DNA of 64,000 bases from Morella rubra (Eukaryota; Streptophyta; Magnoliopsida; Fagales; Myricaceae). Below are positions 12,271-25,166 of this stretch, piece after piece. The notes beneath the pieces were generated by a model. The model worked only from the letters and a program-made list of their open reading frames with translations. It had not been told where the DNA came from and ran no database searches. The first letter of the stretch is position 1, and every line of letters begins with the position of its first letter. Position numbers and translations under genes: made by a program. The DNA lies in contig CM025851.1 in assembly GCA_003952965.2 (NCBI GenBank), forward strand, positions 8,225,647-8,289,646. The letters run 5' to 3'.

Positions 12271-15200
12271 ATGGAGAAGGAAGCACAAAGTGGAGTCCAA
12301 GAGGAGGTTCTTTCGGTGGAGCTCCCAGCTCCTCCTGCTTGGAAGAAATTGGTCTCTCTCTCTCTCTCTCTCTCCTCTTGACGTAATAATTGTGCTTTGG
12401 CTGTCGCAGTCTCTGGCTTCTTGAAATTTGTGTTCTGTTTTGGTTGTTGGTAATACTATTTGGTATCTGACTTTTGCGTTCTGTTATGCTTGTCGGTAAA
12501 AAATTTTGTCTGGTTTTTTGTTGGTTTCAAGTTTGTGTTCGGTTTTATGAGGCTGTATTTTGCCTTTTGGTACAATTATGTGCTGGAATTTGGTAGTTTT
12601 TTTTTTTTCCTTTGTGAGCTAGGGTTTTGTGAATAAATTTGGGGTTGGGGGAGATATATGCTGTTTAGGATTTGCTTGCGAAGTAGTGATTTTTTTTTTG
12701 TACTTAATTAATCATTGCTATTAAGTTATTTCGTTAATGATTTTGCAAGAAACTATTTACATAAAAAGAAGGGTTTGGGCCGAGAGGAAAATGTTAATGG
12801 GATGGAGTTGGAAAATTATATTCCCTTGACAGAGTGGTGGTCTTTTTGTTTAATTTCTGCACTATCATTGAGAAATTGCAGTAATTATGATTGTGCCTGG
12901 CTTGATTTTGAGTCTCATTTTTGGGCTCAAGCAATATCTTTACTCATCTAATGCTTGTATTTCTTTGGTTAAAAACCCTGCTGCTTTTGTGGTTGATGAT
13001 GATTGTGTTTCTGTGTAGTAATCTAGCCTTGAGTAGATTGAAAATGAAAAAAAAAAAATGTTTTATAACCTAAGTGAAGGAAAACTACAAGTCAGTAAGT
13101 AGCAGTTGTTTGGACTAACAGGCTAGGATATGCTTTTTAAAAACGCACTATGTAGTGTACGGTGATGAAATTTGTTTGCCATGCAGAACATGAAATTGGA
13201 AGGTCGAAAGTTTCATTGCCTCTGTTAATGTTGCTGAATTATTTTATACTGCTCCATATACATGAACAGATAACTAAATGCAAACCTGCTAAATATCATC
13301 AACTGAATCATTTTGTCCGACAGATTTAGGTGTCTGCTTTTGTATATGAACGTTGTGGTATTTGCTTCATCCCACTTTTAACCTTTTAGGTTTTGATAAA
13401 TTATTTAGGTAATCCATTTATGTATCCTAGCTGTAAACCTTACTAATTAGGTAGTCTGACTACATGCAACAGTCTCAGATATTCAATTCTTGCACCGATT
13501 CATTTTTGACAAGTTCGTAAAACTTAAAGTCTTCTGTTCCTTCATTGGTGTCAGTAATGTCTCTGGGAAGTTTGGTAAAATGGCTAGTTGGGTCATTTAT
13601 GTAGACATTCAAGAAGACTACCTTTTCCCTTTCTTGTACACTATTAACTTTGTCTCTATTTATGTGATGCCATATAGGTCTTTGAATTCTAGATGCATGC
13701 ACATTCAACTTTTATGAATCCTTTGAGTGGGAATGAATTGAATTCTATCCTCATTTGCTTTGGCTTCGGAAGTCAGAAACATATATCCAGCTCTGCTCTA
13801 TTTATGCTTGTATTTTAAAAGTGAATCTTGAGAACTTACATTTGACCTCATATCCAAAAGCAGGCTTTAGTCTGCATGACTTGAATCCTCTGCAGCATTT
13901 CTATGTCAAGCATCTTAGCTTTATAGTAATAACCTAATCAGGTTGACATTACTCCCAGTAGGTTACACTTAAAAGATGGTTGACATTGTTCCCCAGCTGC
14001 TACCATTTATCCCTGTAGTGTTGCAAAATGTTGTTTAAAGATGATAATGCCCGTAATATCAATTAGAGGTTGACATTTTTCCCAGTAGCTGGAATTTATC
14101 TCATTTTCACTTGTTTTTATGCGTTTTTATTTTCAAATGAGTGAATCACCACAATACTATCCGAATTGATTGGTGAAATTAGAAAATACTGACCCATGGT
14201 TTTTGGTACGGTTTGGAGCTCAATTGAGTTATGGGCGATACTGGTGCTTATCAAGCAAACTAATACAGCTGAGCTTAGGATTTGTGAGAGGCATTTTTTT
14301 TTCCGGTGCTATGGTGTTATTCTTGGCATTAGTCATAAGAAAGGGGATCTGCTTGGAGTGTTTGAAGTTTAATGAGCAGTGGTTTTAGTGGGGGGTTTAT
14401 TCTTCAGCTGTACTAGTTGAAAGCCTTTCTTTCTTTCATTTCATCCACTTTTGCTCCTATGTACTCTTACATGTGGAGGGTGTTTTGGTTTTCTACTTGT
14501 AAGAGTCAAATGATTTCTGTAAATGATGATCTGGTTATTGATTTCTTGTTTTCAATTACTCTGCCTTTGCAATATTTTGTTCCCGTTTGGTATGTGAAGT
14601 AATGCAACTCGATGCATACGCTCTATTGATTTGTGAGAAATCAAGGGGCGATTGTGAATGAGCAACAGTTCTTTATCAAAAGACTTTGCCATCATTTTTC
14701 TCCTTCACTGCATTATAAATTGATCATATCAGTTTGTTGAAACGACCTCAGGATTTGGTTGGCTTTAGTAGTATAGAAATGCCACTAGGTGGTGTCAGAA
14801 CTTTGGTTGGAGTGCAATATTGTAAGTATTCCAACATAGGATGTGGACTGTTTAGAATTCGGAGATGGTGGGATTTTGAGAATCGGTAGGTTAGTGCATT
14901 ATCTGGAATATGTTAGAACACTATGTTTATCTGGTTTAAGATGGTCAAGCTAAGGCTTACTGTTGATGAAGAGAGAAAGGACTTGGGTTTGACAGAGATG
15001 TTTATCTGAGAAGTCCTTGTTCTACCGGAAAGTTAATAGTGAAGTGGGAACTCTCTTACATTCATCAAATTTTTGTATGCTTTCAGTAGATGGAGAACCT
15101 CTAGAAGCGATATGGCAATTTTCCGATCAAACTTTGCAATCCCTTTTTGCTTGCTCTAGTAACAAGTGTCCCAAACCAGACAGACACAAAGTTAACTCCA

Positions 15201-16431
15201 GTCCATTGGTGATAGTCGCATCATGTGTAAGTGTGGTTTTCAGGAGGAAAAATGTTGCACGATCTTGAAGAAGTTAGATATCTCAATACCTGTTCCCCCC
15301 CCCCCCAACCACCAAATCTCTCTCCGTCTTTCTCTTCTCTTAAATTGGTTTCTGCTTTTTTACAATACTTTCTGTAATCATAATACTGCCATATTTGCAC
15401 TGAAAGTATCATGGCCAACTTCAATTGATGGTGCGAGCTCATAACAGTTGATAGTAATAATGTCTCTACTTTCTGTTTCTCTGCAGTTCTTCCTCAAGAA
15501 AGGAGGTACACCTAGGAAGAATGAGATCACGTTTGTTGCTCCTACTGGGGAGGAGATCAATAGCAGAAAACATTTGGAGCAGTACCTAAAGTCGCACCCT
15601 GGTAATCCAGCCATATCAGAGTTTGATTGGGGTACTGGTGAAACTCCTAGGAGATCTGCAAGAATTAGTGAGAAGGCCAAGGCAACTCCACCATCAGAGA
15701 GTGAGCCCCCGAAGAAACGTGGTCGTAAATCTCTGGGGAAGGACAACAAAGGAGTGGAAACTGCTCCTGAAGAAGCTGAAAGTACTAAGGAAATTCAAAA
15801 GCAAGATGCAGAGGTAGCTGGGGAAGTAGATGCTGAAGCGGTGAAGGAGAATGATGTTTCCAAGGAAACTCCAATTGAGAATGGAGATAAAATACAGAAA
15901 GAAACTGATCAGAACCACCCGGAAGCCGGTAAAGATGAGAAAAATCAGACTGATGCTGAGGAAAGCAAGAATGGGCATGCTTCTGCTGAAGCTCTCAGTG
16001 CTGATAAACCCCAAGCTGAAGAAAATGTTGAACAGCAAGATGTTGCAGCAGCAAATGAAAAGATTTCTGAGGAAGCTCTGGCTACTGAGACAACTAAAAG
16101 AGAAAAGGGAGAGGGCGATGTGGAAAAGGTGCCACTATCTGAGACGCAGACAGAAAATGGTACAAGTGCCAAGACACAGGTTGACCTAGATACTGCAATG
16201 ACAGAAGCAAATGGGGCAGCAAAGCAGGATAATCCCAATGGAGTCGCATCTGCATCTAAGGAGGAGATCAACGAGAAACAAGATATATCAGAGAATGATG
16301 GGAAGTCGAGTGTCGAGGCCAAGGCAAAACTCAACAAAAATGACGTGGAGATGATCGAAAATGTCAAGGTTAACCAAGTGGGACCAGCTGAGGCCTCGCA
16401 GCAACTGTCACCCTCCCCCGTGAGCTGCTGA
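12271..16431 (+). CDS. MBD10/11: Methyl-CpG-binding domain protein, MBD10/MBD11 type
   Basis: Two coding exons: 12271-12351 and 15487-16431, with a 3.1-kb GT-AG intron in phase 0, giving 341 residues. The junction reads PPAWKKL then [14 protein letters not shown], placing the intron inside the MBD domain (about residues 16-75), which continues [18 protein letters not shown] and [19 protein letters not shown]. The basic patch [10 protein letters not shown] follows the domain. The remaining 230 residues are acidic, Lys/Glu-rich and low in complexity, as in the Arabidopsis MBD10/11 class. Family knowledge: these nuclear proteins associate with chromatin, and MBD10 is linked to rRNA-gene silencing, but binding to methylated CpG is weak or unproven for this class. 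The start is chosen because MEKEAQ aligns with the family N-terminus. The same frame stays open upstream to 11500. The large intron holds nothing I recognise. A CT-microsatellite sits exactly at the 5' splice site. Confidence 0.92.
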
Positions 16432-17921
16432 ATGTACTGTACTACTACCTTCCTTTGCAATTAGCCCTTTTGTAGCACCCCGTCCCCACCTTTTCTCTTT
16501 AGTCTATGTAACTTAAGGATTCCTCGGATGACTGTAGGTTTAGTGGTATCGATTGTAGTAGGGGAATCAAGCTGTACGATGGTAGGATAGGCCTTAGATT
16601 TCACAGTTTTTGTTGCAATCTGGAAGAACGTGGACTGTAGACTGGAAGACATGTTCCTCGATAACATGCTTATTGGTTTATTTTCTATATGCTCGGGTTG
16701 CCTGGTTTCGCGAGGTGAAAAACCCTTACGCTTGTTTTGGTGGGGTTGGATGTGATAGGGTAAGTGATAACCTCTGAATAAAATACAGACAGGAAGAAAC
16801 AGGCGGAATAGAGGACCTGTGTTGGTGATGGACTAATGATTTGACTGGTTGTGCGTCAAGCAGTTTACTACTTGGGAGATTTCTCTCTTTGGGAGCAATT
16901 TAATTTCTCACTTTCGACATGGGATTATGTTAGCACCGCCGGAAGAACATCACTCTTCTAAATCTAACGACCTCAACACTTCTCCTAAAGAGAGCAGCGA
17001 TTCGACATGAGTGCTGTAATTTGAGAAGAAATAAGAAGACTTTCCACAGAAACTATATAAGAACCTGTTATAGGTTCAAATTGAACTAGTTTGTTTTATA
17101 ATTTACAGAGTGCATGAAAATTGTGATATGAGCATGCAAGTTTAGGTTAATCGAGTTTTTTCAATAGGATTTCAGAAGCACTTCCAAATCTCAAAAGCTC
17201 AACTTTCATCATGATTAACACTAATTACTAGCCCATAAGGAACTTCTAATTACTAATTTCGACCACCCCTACCGGGGGCGCTCCCCAAGTTGAGATTGTC
17301 ATCGTGTTTGATTCCCTCATATTAACGATTTTTTTTATATGCTTTTTGTTATTATAAGCCGCAAAAGCAATAGGAACGTGTATATATATTTTTCCTGCTC
17401 TTGTAGAGTGGACACCAGCACCACCACAAAGCGATTCTCTCCGCAACACGTGATCGAAGCCAAGCAGCTTAAGCTGGTGGTTACCCCTACCGCTTCTATT
17501 CTGAAGTACTGCATGCACCACTTCCACCACCTCCGCAAGTTTCATGCTCCTCTTAAACCACGAAAGGTATATTTACTCTCCCCCAAAACCGTAGAGATGA
17601 AAGAGAGTGCGCCCTTGTGGGAACAAGAATAGAAAGTGAAAAAGGTATACTTTGGGAGGGAGATAAAAAGTGAGAGTAAAGGAAGAATCTATTCTAAGCC
17701 CCCCCAAAGAAAACCCATATGTTTTCTTTTTGATCGTCTTTGGACTAAGGCTAAGAATCTTCTTCCCTCATTTTCCTCCATCACCTTTAGAATCTTGGGT
17801 CTATGGCATGCCTGAAGGAAAAGTATTGCATCATCCACAGCATAGTTTATGTTTTCGTTTCTGTTGACGTTACCGCTTTTGAATTACAAAACACCGCGAC
17901 ACACCTTCATCGTTTCCACAA
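16432..17921. other. Intergenic region between MBD and GH17 genes
   Basis: Contains the MBD 3' UTR and the GH17 promoter. Overlapping frames on both strands at about 17246-17632 have no recognisable motif and are left unannotated. No repeats stand out. Confidence 0.5.
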
Positions 17922-20484
17922 ATGGAATTCCCCGTCATTGGTAACATGCACACCAAACACATGGGGTCCCCTCCTTTCTTTCTCTGGTTTCTTCTTGTCT
18001 TCTGTGCCATTGCCCCCAATGGTACGTATCACTCTGTTTTAGCTTTCAACCTTATGCCGAGTACTATGACATGTTTGAATGGCATAGTTGCTCGATGAGC
18101 TATAGGGTCAATTCCCTGTTATGACATGTTTAGAGTTTGTAGAAATATATGAAACCTGTGTGGAAGACAATATTGTGCTTCAGTAACAGAGGAACAATTA
18201 GATGTTGTCAAGATGTTAACAGTCTCTCTCTGTTTAGAGAACAATGATATTACTGTTGTTATTATTTATTTTTCTTTTTCTTTCCTGAATTATGTGGAGA
18301 TGAGTATACTGAAAATGAATTAGACATTTGGAATTGATCTGTTACGCAGGGGTACTAGTAGGCATGCTGCTTTGGAACATGTGCCTTTTGCATTGTGAAC
18401 CTGTATCTAGGTCCACGCATAGATCTAGAGTTTGAGTTTGAGCCATTGCCATCGGATTTTGGTTTGTGTCTAGGTCCCAATGTTTCTCTGTCTCTCTGTC
18501 TGTGAGTCCATCTTAAACTTTTTTCTGATTGACCTTAATTTGAATTACTGGATAGGCATGTTTGAACCTGTTCTAAATATGCTACTATCAGCTTCAGGTC
18601 AACATTTAGTTTCTGTATCTAGAGATGAAAACTTTGAGTGCTTCCTCCTTCAATGTGACATTGAATATGATTCTGGTGTCTTAACTTCAATTTTGACAAA
18701 AAATGACTGCTCTGTTCTCAAAAAGCATGCAAATGAGAATTTTTTTCCTTGTTTGGTATCTTTCCATAAATAATAAATTGACATATATGCTAACCTTGCC
18801 AATGAAAAGCGAAGTGTTCGGGTGTTTGCGATATCAATCTGAGCTTTCTTCTCCTCTCATTGTGAAATTTGGGTTAATTGCTCTATTAATTGTTCTTCTG
18901 TTGAGCATTTTCAACAGCACAAGCATTCACGGGAACATACGGAGTAAACTATGGCAGAATAGCAGACAATTTACCTCCACCGGAAAGTGTGGTGACACTT
19001 CTCAAAGCTGCAAAGATTAAAAACATAAGAATCTATGACGCGGATCATGCAGTCCTCACAGCCTTCAAAGGATCTGGTATTGAAATAGTGATAGGACTCG
19101 GCAATGAATTTCTCAAAGACATGAGTGTCGCCGAGGATCGCGCCATGACTTGGATAAAAGAAAATGTGCAGCCATTCCTTCCTGGAACACGTATACGTGG
19201 AATTGCGGTCGGAAATGAGATCTTGGGGGGTACTGATGTGGATCTCTGGGAGGCGTTGCTGCCTGCAGCAAAGAATGTTTACAATGCCCTTGAGAGGTTG
19301 GATTTGACCAAAGTGGTTGAGGTCTCAAGCCCACACTCGGAGGCTGTGTTTTCCAATTCTTTCCCACCATCTTCTTGTATTTTCAAAGACAATGTTCTTC
19401 CATACATGAAGCCACTTTTGCAGTTCTTCTCGGAGATTAATTCTCCATTTTACATAAATGCATATCCATTCCTGGCCTATAAGAGTGACCCAGATCATAT
19501 TGACATTAACTATGCTCTCTTCCAAAAAAATCCCGGGATTTATGACGCAAAGACAAAGTTACACTATGATAACATGTTTGACGCCCAGGTTGATGCGGCT
19601 TATGCTGCTTTAGAGAAAGCTGGGTTTGGCAAGACGGAGGTCATAGTTTCCGAAACTGGTTGGGCTTCTCGCGGAGATGCCGATGAAGGTGGTGCCACAG
19701 AGAAAAATGCAAGGACTTACAATTATAATTTGCGCAAACGGCTAATGAAAAAGAAGGGGACCCCCTATAGGCCAAAGTCTCCGGTGAGGGCTTATATTTT
19801 TGCTTTATTCAACGAGAATTTGAAGCCTGGGCCAACTTCCGAGAGGAACTTTGGATTATTTAAAGCTGATGGAAGCATTGCATATGATATTGGATTCAGT
19901 GGGCTTGTGCCTTCTTCAGCTGTCTCTTCTCTGCTCTCCTTCAAGGTGCGTATTCATACTTCATTATTAACATTTTATTCATTGCCGTAGAACTTCTCTC
20001 TTAGAAAAACCATGCCGTTGTTAGGAGCCAAACTTAGCCTTAACAGAGCAACCTGACTATCTAGGACAGCAGAGATGCTGCTAAGCAGGAACTTCATATA
20101 TATTGTAGAAGAATCCATAAAATCCAATGACCCAAAAACGTAATCATGACACATGAATTTTTACAGTGACCTTCACATCATGGCCGAAGAATTGGAAACT
20201 TAAAAAACAACAGTGAATGAGTTTGTTTGTGAAGGTCATGATCTCTGAATAAATCTCAGGAACCAGGTTAATGCTGGAAGAGGAAAATGATATCAGCCAA
20301 TACTATAGTTATATATGAATCTCGTTATGGTGATTGGCTGAATCAATTTTTATTCTTTTCTTCCGGTGTTTACTTTCTCTGCTTCTATGACTTCACTGTG
20401 TAATATTTTGTCTTGCAGGAAACTGGATCAATATACACTCTGGTTTTTGCAAGCTGCACTGCAGTTCTGCTGCTGATTTTTTAA
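17922..20484 (+). CDS. GPI-anchored glucan endo-1,3-beta-glucosidase, GH17
   Basis: Three exons: 17922-18021, 18918-19945 and 20419-20484, giving 397 residues. Exon 1 encodes a signal peptide (hydrophobic FFLWFLLVFCAIA). The mature part begins near AQAFTGTYGVNYGRIADNLPP, the standard GH17 N-terminus. The proton donor is Glu134 in AVGNEILGG and the nucleophile is Glu279 in VIVSETGWASRGD. Both are intact. There is no X8/CBM43 domain. The last exon encodes only ETGS plus a hydrophobic tail (YTLVFASCTAVLLLIF), which with the preceding Ser-rich VPSSAVSS looks like a GPI-attachment signal. The enzyme should therefore cleave beta-1,3-glucan (callose) at the outer plasma membrane or cell wall, for example at plasmodesmata. 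That location is an inference. Failure to remove intron 2 would end the protein 14 residues after Lys376, without the anchor. By position it matches the Arabidopsis GH17 gene beside MBD11. Confidence 0.93.
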
Positions 20485-21149
20485 CATCATAATTAGTCGA
20501 AAGGCTCCAAGGTCTTACCTCATATTTCTTTCCATGTACAAACAGCTCAGGGAAGCTACTGGTTCTTGAATTCATTCAAATTATTGTAACATGTCCGTTG
20601 TGCAGCCAATTCATTGTATTCTTGTACTGATACTCAACTCCTTGAATAGTTTATGACCGAAAACTGGACGGCTTTTTTTACATTTGGGGCCCAATACAGT
20701 ACTCATCTTTCTTCTCCCCCTTCCATTTTTACCTTTGTTTTTCTTCTATGAAGAAGTTTCGTATATTGTTTCAGCAGATGGGTTCCACTAGCTCCTAGAT
20801 GTTATCCCTGTTCCGATGTTCTTAGAGAGGTTAAGGCGCTAAATCCTCTCTTTAAACAGGGCAACGGCTCTGTTTTCAGATTTAGTGGCTATCGATCGTC
20901 CTGTCTCCATATCATCCTCTTAGCTTTTACATGGCTAACTGGTTCGCCCAATTTTCTCGAGAGATTTAAGTACCCAGTCAAAAAATACAACCGTGCGTAA
21001 ACAGATAAGGGGCTTGGACTCTCAGACTCTCAATTAAAAATATATGCGGAATTGGCTTGCGACTAACTGCTTCCTTCCATTGCTAGAGGGACGAAAGTGG
21101 CCGTAAAAAAAAAAAAGTGACGGTTTTTATTTAGAAAAAAAGGCTTCGA

Positions 21150-21690
21150 ATAAGAATGTGAAGGCAATCCAATTATTATAGTACTTTAATTACAATTATA
21201 CTTTTTAATTATAGCACTTTAATTTTCGCTATAACTCGTTCAAGGATTACGCTCATAACAACAAAACGAGTAATCTGAACCTATGACACCTCGAAGAAGA
21301 AATGTCAAAGAAGCAGAACTAAGGTTGGAGTCATTTATGGGCAAATTGTTTGTTAGATGCAAAAAGTTTTATTTGCTACAAGAATAAGTAGTGCGCGTAG
21401 AATAAAAAAAAAAGTAGTGCATTGCAGGCCAAGGAAGGTTTCAAATTCCTGTAGCTCTGGAAGTTGTTGGGCATTTAATTCAATGAAAAGACATGGGAAA
21501 ACTTGGAAAAGAAGCAGAAACGTTCAAACCTTGGAGTTGTCATGTTTTCCCAAGTCCCGTTTTGGGTTTAGAACTTGACTCCCTAAATATAAAACCAAGT
21601 CAAATCACATGTAATTACTCAGAAGTCAAATACTTGGAAAATAAAACTTCCTTGTACAGCTTCTTGATTTCTTCAGTACAACTTTTAACT
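21150..21690. repeat. Segmental duplication, copy A part 1
   Basis: Diverged direct copy of about 27440-28040. Shared tracts include GAGTAATCTGAACCTA, GCAGAAACGTTCAAA and AGTCAAATACTTGGAAAATAAA, in the same order and orientation, separated by small indels. Non-coding in both places. It forms a series with 24945-25055 and 26318-26480, whose partners all lie in 28195-28500. Confidence 0.8.
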
Positions 21691-22153
21691 CACAAACCAA
21701 GAGTCCGATAAAAGGTAAAGATAAAAAAGAGGTTTAAAGAAGCAAATTAAGCGCAAAACACACGCAGAAGCATACACCCTGCCTAAACAGTTCTGTGATT
21801 AACTACTTATATCATAACACTTTGAACTAATCCATATCACCGCGATACTGTCAACCAGAGAAGAAGTTTTGAGCTTTTATCGGTGGTAAAAACACGGTAC
21901 TTTTCATTTCCTCAGCGTGTAGGTTGCTAGTCCCTAGTCTAGCCGTGTTCTTTTGGATGGTCTTCACTGTTCAGAGAAAAGGAGACTATTCCACATTCTA
22001 ACTTTCCACTTTGGGTATGGGGTCAGCAGCCAGATTCTACATCTATGTAGAAGATGGACCGTCATCCAAGCGTACCGTGTAATCGGTGCCCGGTCTTTTC
22101 CCCATTGCCCGTCATCCAAAAGGAGTTGTTGCTCACCGTGTTGCCCTGCTCCC

Positions 22154-22160
22154 TATATAT
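22154..22160 (+). promoter_or_regulatory. Probable TATA box of the phytocyanin gene
   Basis: TATATAT lies 144 bases before the ATG in a G/C-bearing context, leaving room for a 5' UTR of about 110 bases. Inferred from position only. Confidence 0.5.
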
Positions 22161-22303
22161 TGTCTGTTTGGAGTTTGGACCCTTTACATTGTCATCAAAG
22201 GCATCCAACACAGCATAACACATTAAAATTGTGTCAAACGCATTAATACAAACAGCCAAACAGAGATCTTGTGATTTTGAGCGAGGAAGAGTAAGAGAAA
22301 GTT

Positions 22304-23218
22304 ATGGAGAAGCTTATGAGCGTTGTGGTTGTTTTTGGTGTTGTTGCTGCTGTGCTTTTACACTGCGCCGCGGCACAAACAGTGCATGTGGTGGGAGATA
22401 GCTTGGGCTGGACCGTTCCACAAGGTGGTGCTGCGGTGTATCAGACTTGGGCTGCCAATAACAAGTTTATGATTGGTGATATTCTAAGTAAGATTTCTAC
22501 CTCATCCTTCTTTAATTTAATACATTAATTAGTTCTCTCAGCAGCATTAATTTCTCATTTAAGACGTGTCCATGGATAAGTAGGAGTTTAGTTTTTTCTT
22601 CCTTTACTATTATAATACTTCTTGCTCTTGCAAATTTTACAAAAAAAAATTTGAATAAACATAGATTAACAATTTAACATTGACCATCCTCTAACAGTCT
22701 TACTCCTCTTCTCTCATGCATTTCTCACATTGTTGTACTGTCTTTCAGTGTTCAACTTCGCCGTTGGGGAGCACGACGTGCTTCAAGTATCGAAAGAATC
22801 ATTCGACTCCTGCAGCTCAGCCAACCCCATTGGCAACACCATCACCGGTGGCCCTGCCAACATAACTCTCTCCAATGCCGGCGACCACTACTACATCTGT
22901 ACAATCGGCCAGCACTGCAAGGCTGGCCAGAAGTTAATGGTTACCGTCTCGAGCTCCCCGGGTGCCGCACCGCCTACTTCAAGTCCTCCACCTTCCACTG
23001 CTCAAACTCCCCCTGCCACGCCTTCTCCCACATCTGGGACCTCTCCCGATTGCACTCCAAACCCCTCATCGTCCCCTGCACCATCTTCTGACAAGGCCGG
23101 CGGTCCCACGGGTCAGACCCCTCCGGAAACACCGCCGCCGCCGTCTTCTTCATCATCAGGCGTCATTGCTAGCTTCTTGGTCTCCTTGTTGTCCGTCGCC
23201 ATTGGTTTCCTGTTTTGA
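22304..23218 (+). CDS. Stellacyanin-like phytocyanin (blue copper protein), GPI-anchored
   Basis: Two exons: 22304-22487 and 22749-23218, phase-1 intron, 217 residues. The intron sits at the usual phytocyanin place, between GDIL and FNF. A signal peptide covers about residues 1-24 (cleavage after HCAAA). The plastocyanin-like domain (about 25-130) has the type-1 copper ligands His70 (GEHDV), Cys112 (YYICT), His117 (GQHC) and Gln122 (GQK). Gln rather than Met at the axial position is the stellacyanin/mavicyanin feature. Cys83-Cys118 is the likely disulfide. A Pro/Ser/Thr-rich arabinogalactan-like linker (about 132-193) leads to a C-terminal hydrophobic GPI signal (SFLVSLLSVAIGFLF). Such proteins sit on the outer plasma membrane or wall and transfer electrons, with partners mostly unknown. 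A foldback transposon starts only 22 bases after the stop and must affect the 3' UTR. Confidence 0.93.
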
Positions 23219-23239
23219 AGAAAGAAAGATAATTAATTC

Positions 23240-24597
23240 GGACTTGTTTGTAACGAGGTTTAAGTTTTGGTTTTTGTTTTGGTTTTGGTTTTGGTTTTAA
23301 ATTTTAAATTTCAAATTTTAAGATTAAAATATTGTTTTGTTGTAAGGGTTTGTTTGGTTGATTAAGATTTGAATGATTATATTTTATTAAATTAAATAAT
23401 AATAATATTGTGATATTCAAAAAAAAATCAGAAAAAATATAAAATTAAAAAATGGTTTTATAAATATAAAAATAGATAAAATATCAAACTAATAAAAAAT
23501 ATTCTTACAAAAAAAGACAATATAAAAATCGTGCAAAATTTTATAAAACAATAAAATTTTACAAAAATAATAAAAAGCTATAACTTCAAAAAATTGATTA
23601 AAATTTTCAAAAATAAAAACTTAACAAAGCAAATATAATCATTATCAAAATTATTACAATCATTTAAAGCATCCAATGAGCTAACTTAAAAGCAACAAAT
23701 AGTTGTACAATCACGTTCTAATTTATTATGAAACTGCATAAATAACTAAGATGTTTTAATTATTTGTATTTTTTGAATAAATCAAGATGTTGTAGTTAAA
23801 TATATGTTTTTTTGTTTGAGCATGTTTCTTGCATATCTTAAAGTTGAAAGATTCGGTTGTAGCTTGTATGCATGTTCGTCCACTAACGAATGACCAGTGC
23901 TATCACTTTCCGGTAGCACATCTCAATCAGTATTCACAATAGGTCCATGGGGTCAAGGCATCTCCTAATTTGCTCTGTAATGTGCTATACGTGGGGGAGG
24001 AGGGGCCCCTCACCCCTTTCTCCACGCATGAAGTCCCCTAAAGTGCTGCGTGAAGGAGAGGCCACTGAGGGAAAACTCATGGGCGTTCGTCAAAGATGTG
24101 CAGAGGACACACAGATCTTGCTTTCTTTACACAATGGGCATTGATGTAAACAAAATTTTGATAATGATTATATTTGCTAATTATTGTTAAGCTTTTAGTT
24201 TAAAAAATTTTAAATAATTTTTTTGAATTTATATTTTTTTATTATTTTTGTAAAATTTTATTTGTTTTATAAAATTTTGCACGATTTTTATCTTATCTTT
24301 TTAATTTTATCATTTTTTTATTAGTTTGATATTTTATCTATTTTTATAATTTTTATATTTATAAAACCATTTTTAATTATTTTTTGATTTTATATTTTTA
24401 TATTTTTTTTTTATTTTTATTTATTTTTAATATCATAATAATATTATTTTTAATTTAATAAAACATAAATCATTCAAAATCTTAATCAACCAAACAAACC
24501 CTTACAACAAAACAATATTTTAATCTTAAAATTTGAAATTTAAAATTTAAAATTTAAAACCAAAGCCAAAACTTAAATCCTCTTCCAAACAAGCCCT
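23240..24597. mobile_element. Foldback / long-TIR element, about 1.36 kb
   Basis: The left arm (about 23240-23665) and right arm (about 24155-24597) are inverted copies of each other over some 400 bases. For example TAAGGGTTTGTTTGGTTGATT on the left matches AATCAACCAAACAAACCCTTA on the right, and TAAAACAATAAAATTTTAC matches GTAAAATTTTATTTGTTTTA. The outer ends read GGACTTGTTTG and CAAACAAGCCC. The arms differ by small indels, so they have aged. The roughly 490-bp centre is less AT-rich and has no transposase. This is a non-autonomous long-inverted-repeat element whose superfamily I cannot fix because no clear target duplication was seen. It lies in the phytocyanin 3' flank. Confidence 0.85.
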
Positions 24598-25166
24598 TCA
24601 TAGTCGCATTTTGCTTCATGCTATGGTTTTCCTTTTTCATATCATATTGTTTGTGTGTGATTGTGTTTTGTATTAGAACCACATAAGATATTGTTTGAGC
24701 AGATGATCAATAAAGCGATTCTTTTCTTACAAAATTTTAAAATAATAGAAATAATACAAAAGGATTTGATTTTGCTCCTTTGTTAATACAAAATTCTACC
24801 TACATGGGCCTTACCCAGTTTCCCTGACGAGGATAATCTCCCCTGTTTTCATTAGATAAGGCTCGCGTTAGCAGTCGTATTACCTCCCCAAACAAGGGTT
24901 CATCAATCTCTCAACTGACATGTATCAAACTCGCAGGCTCGCAGCCCCAATAAGCATGGCCGATGGCGAAACAAAACCAAGTTCTACCTCTCATACCACG
25001 GCCCCGCACTGTGTCCATGATCTATAACTCAACGCAATATGTTTTAATACTTTATGCCGCAATATGCTAGATCGTAGATTACTGGACAAATGACGAATAA
25101 AAAATAGGTCGTTTCTATATCAAATTAAAGGGCTGTTACATTTATACAATCTGATTGATCTAAGGA
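24598..25166. other. Intergenic DNA 3' of CAF1, with duplication copy A part 2
   Basis: 24945-25055 matches about 28195-28345 (AACGCAATATG, ACTTTATGCCG and CAAAACCA-GTTCTA tracts). The remainder shows nothing recognisable. Confidence 0.6.

Larger units (their letters stand above)
20485..22303. other. Intergenic region between GH17 and phytocyanin genes
   Basis: Holds the GH17 3' UTR, a segment duplicated at 27.4-28.0 kb (listed separately) and the phytocyanin promoter. No further gene is seen. Confidence 0.55.

Noticed and set aside
17246..17632. Frames on both strands between the MBD and GH17 genes
   Set aside because: About 100 codons each with no recognisable domain. They lie in the expected 3' UTR/promoter zone.
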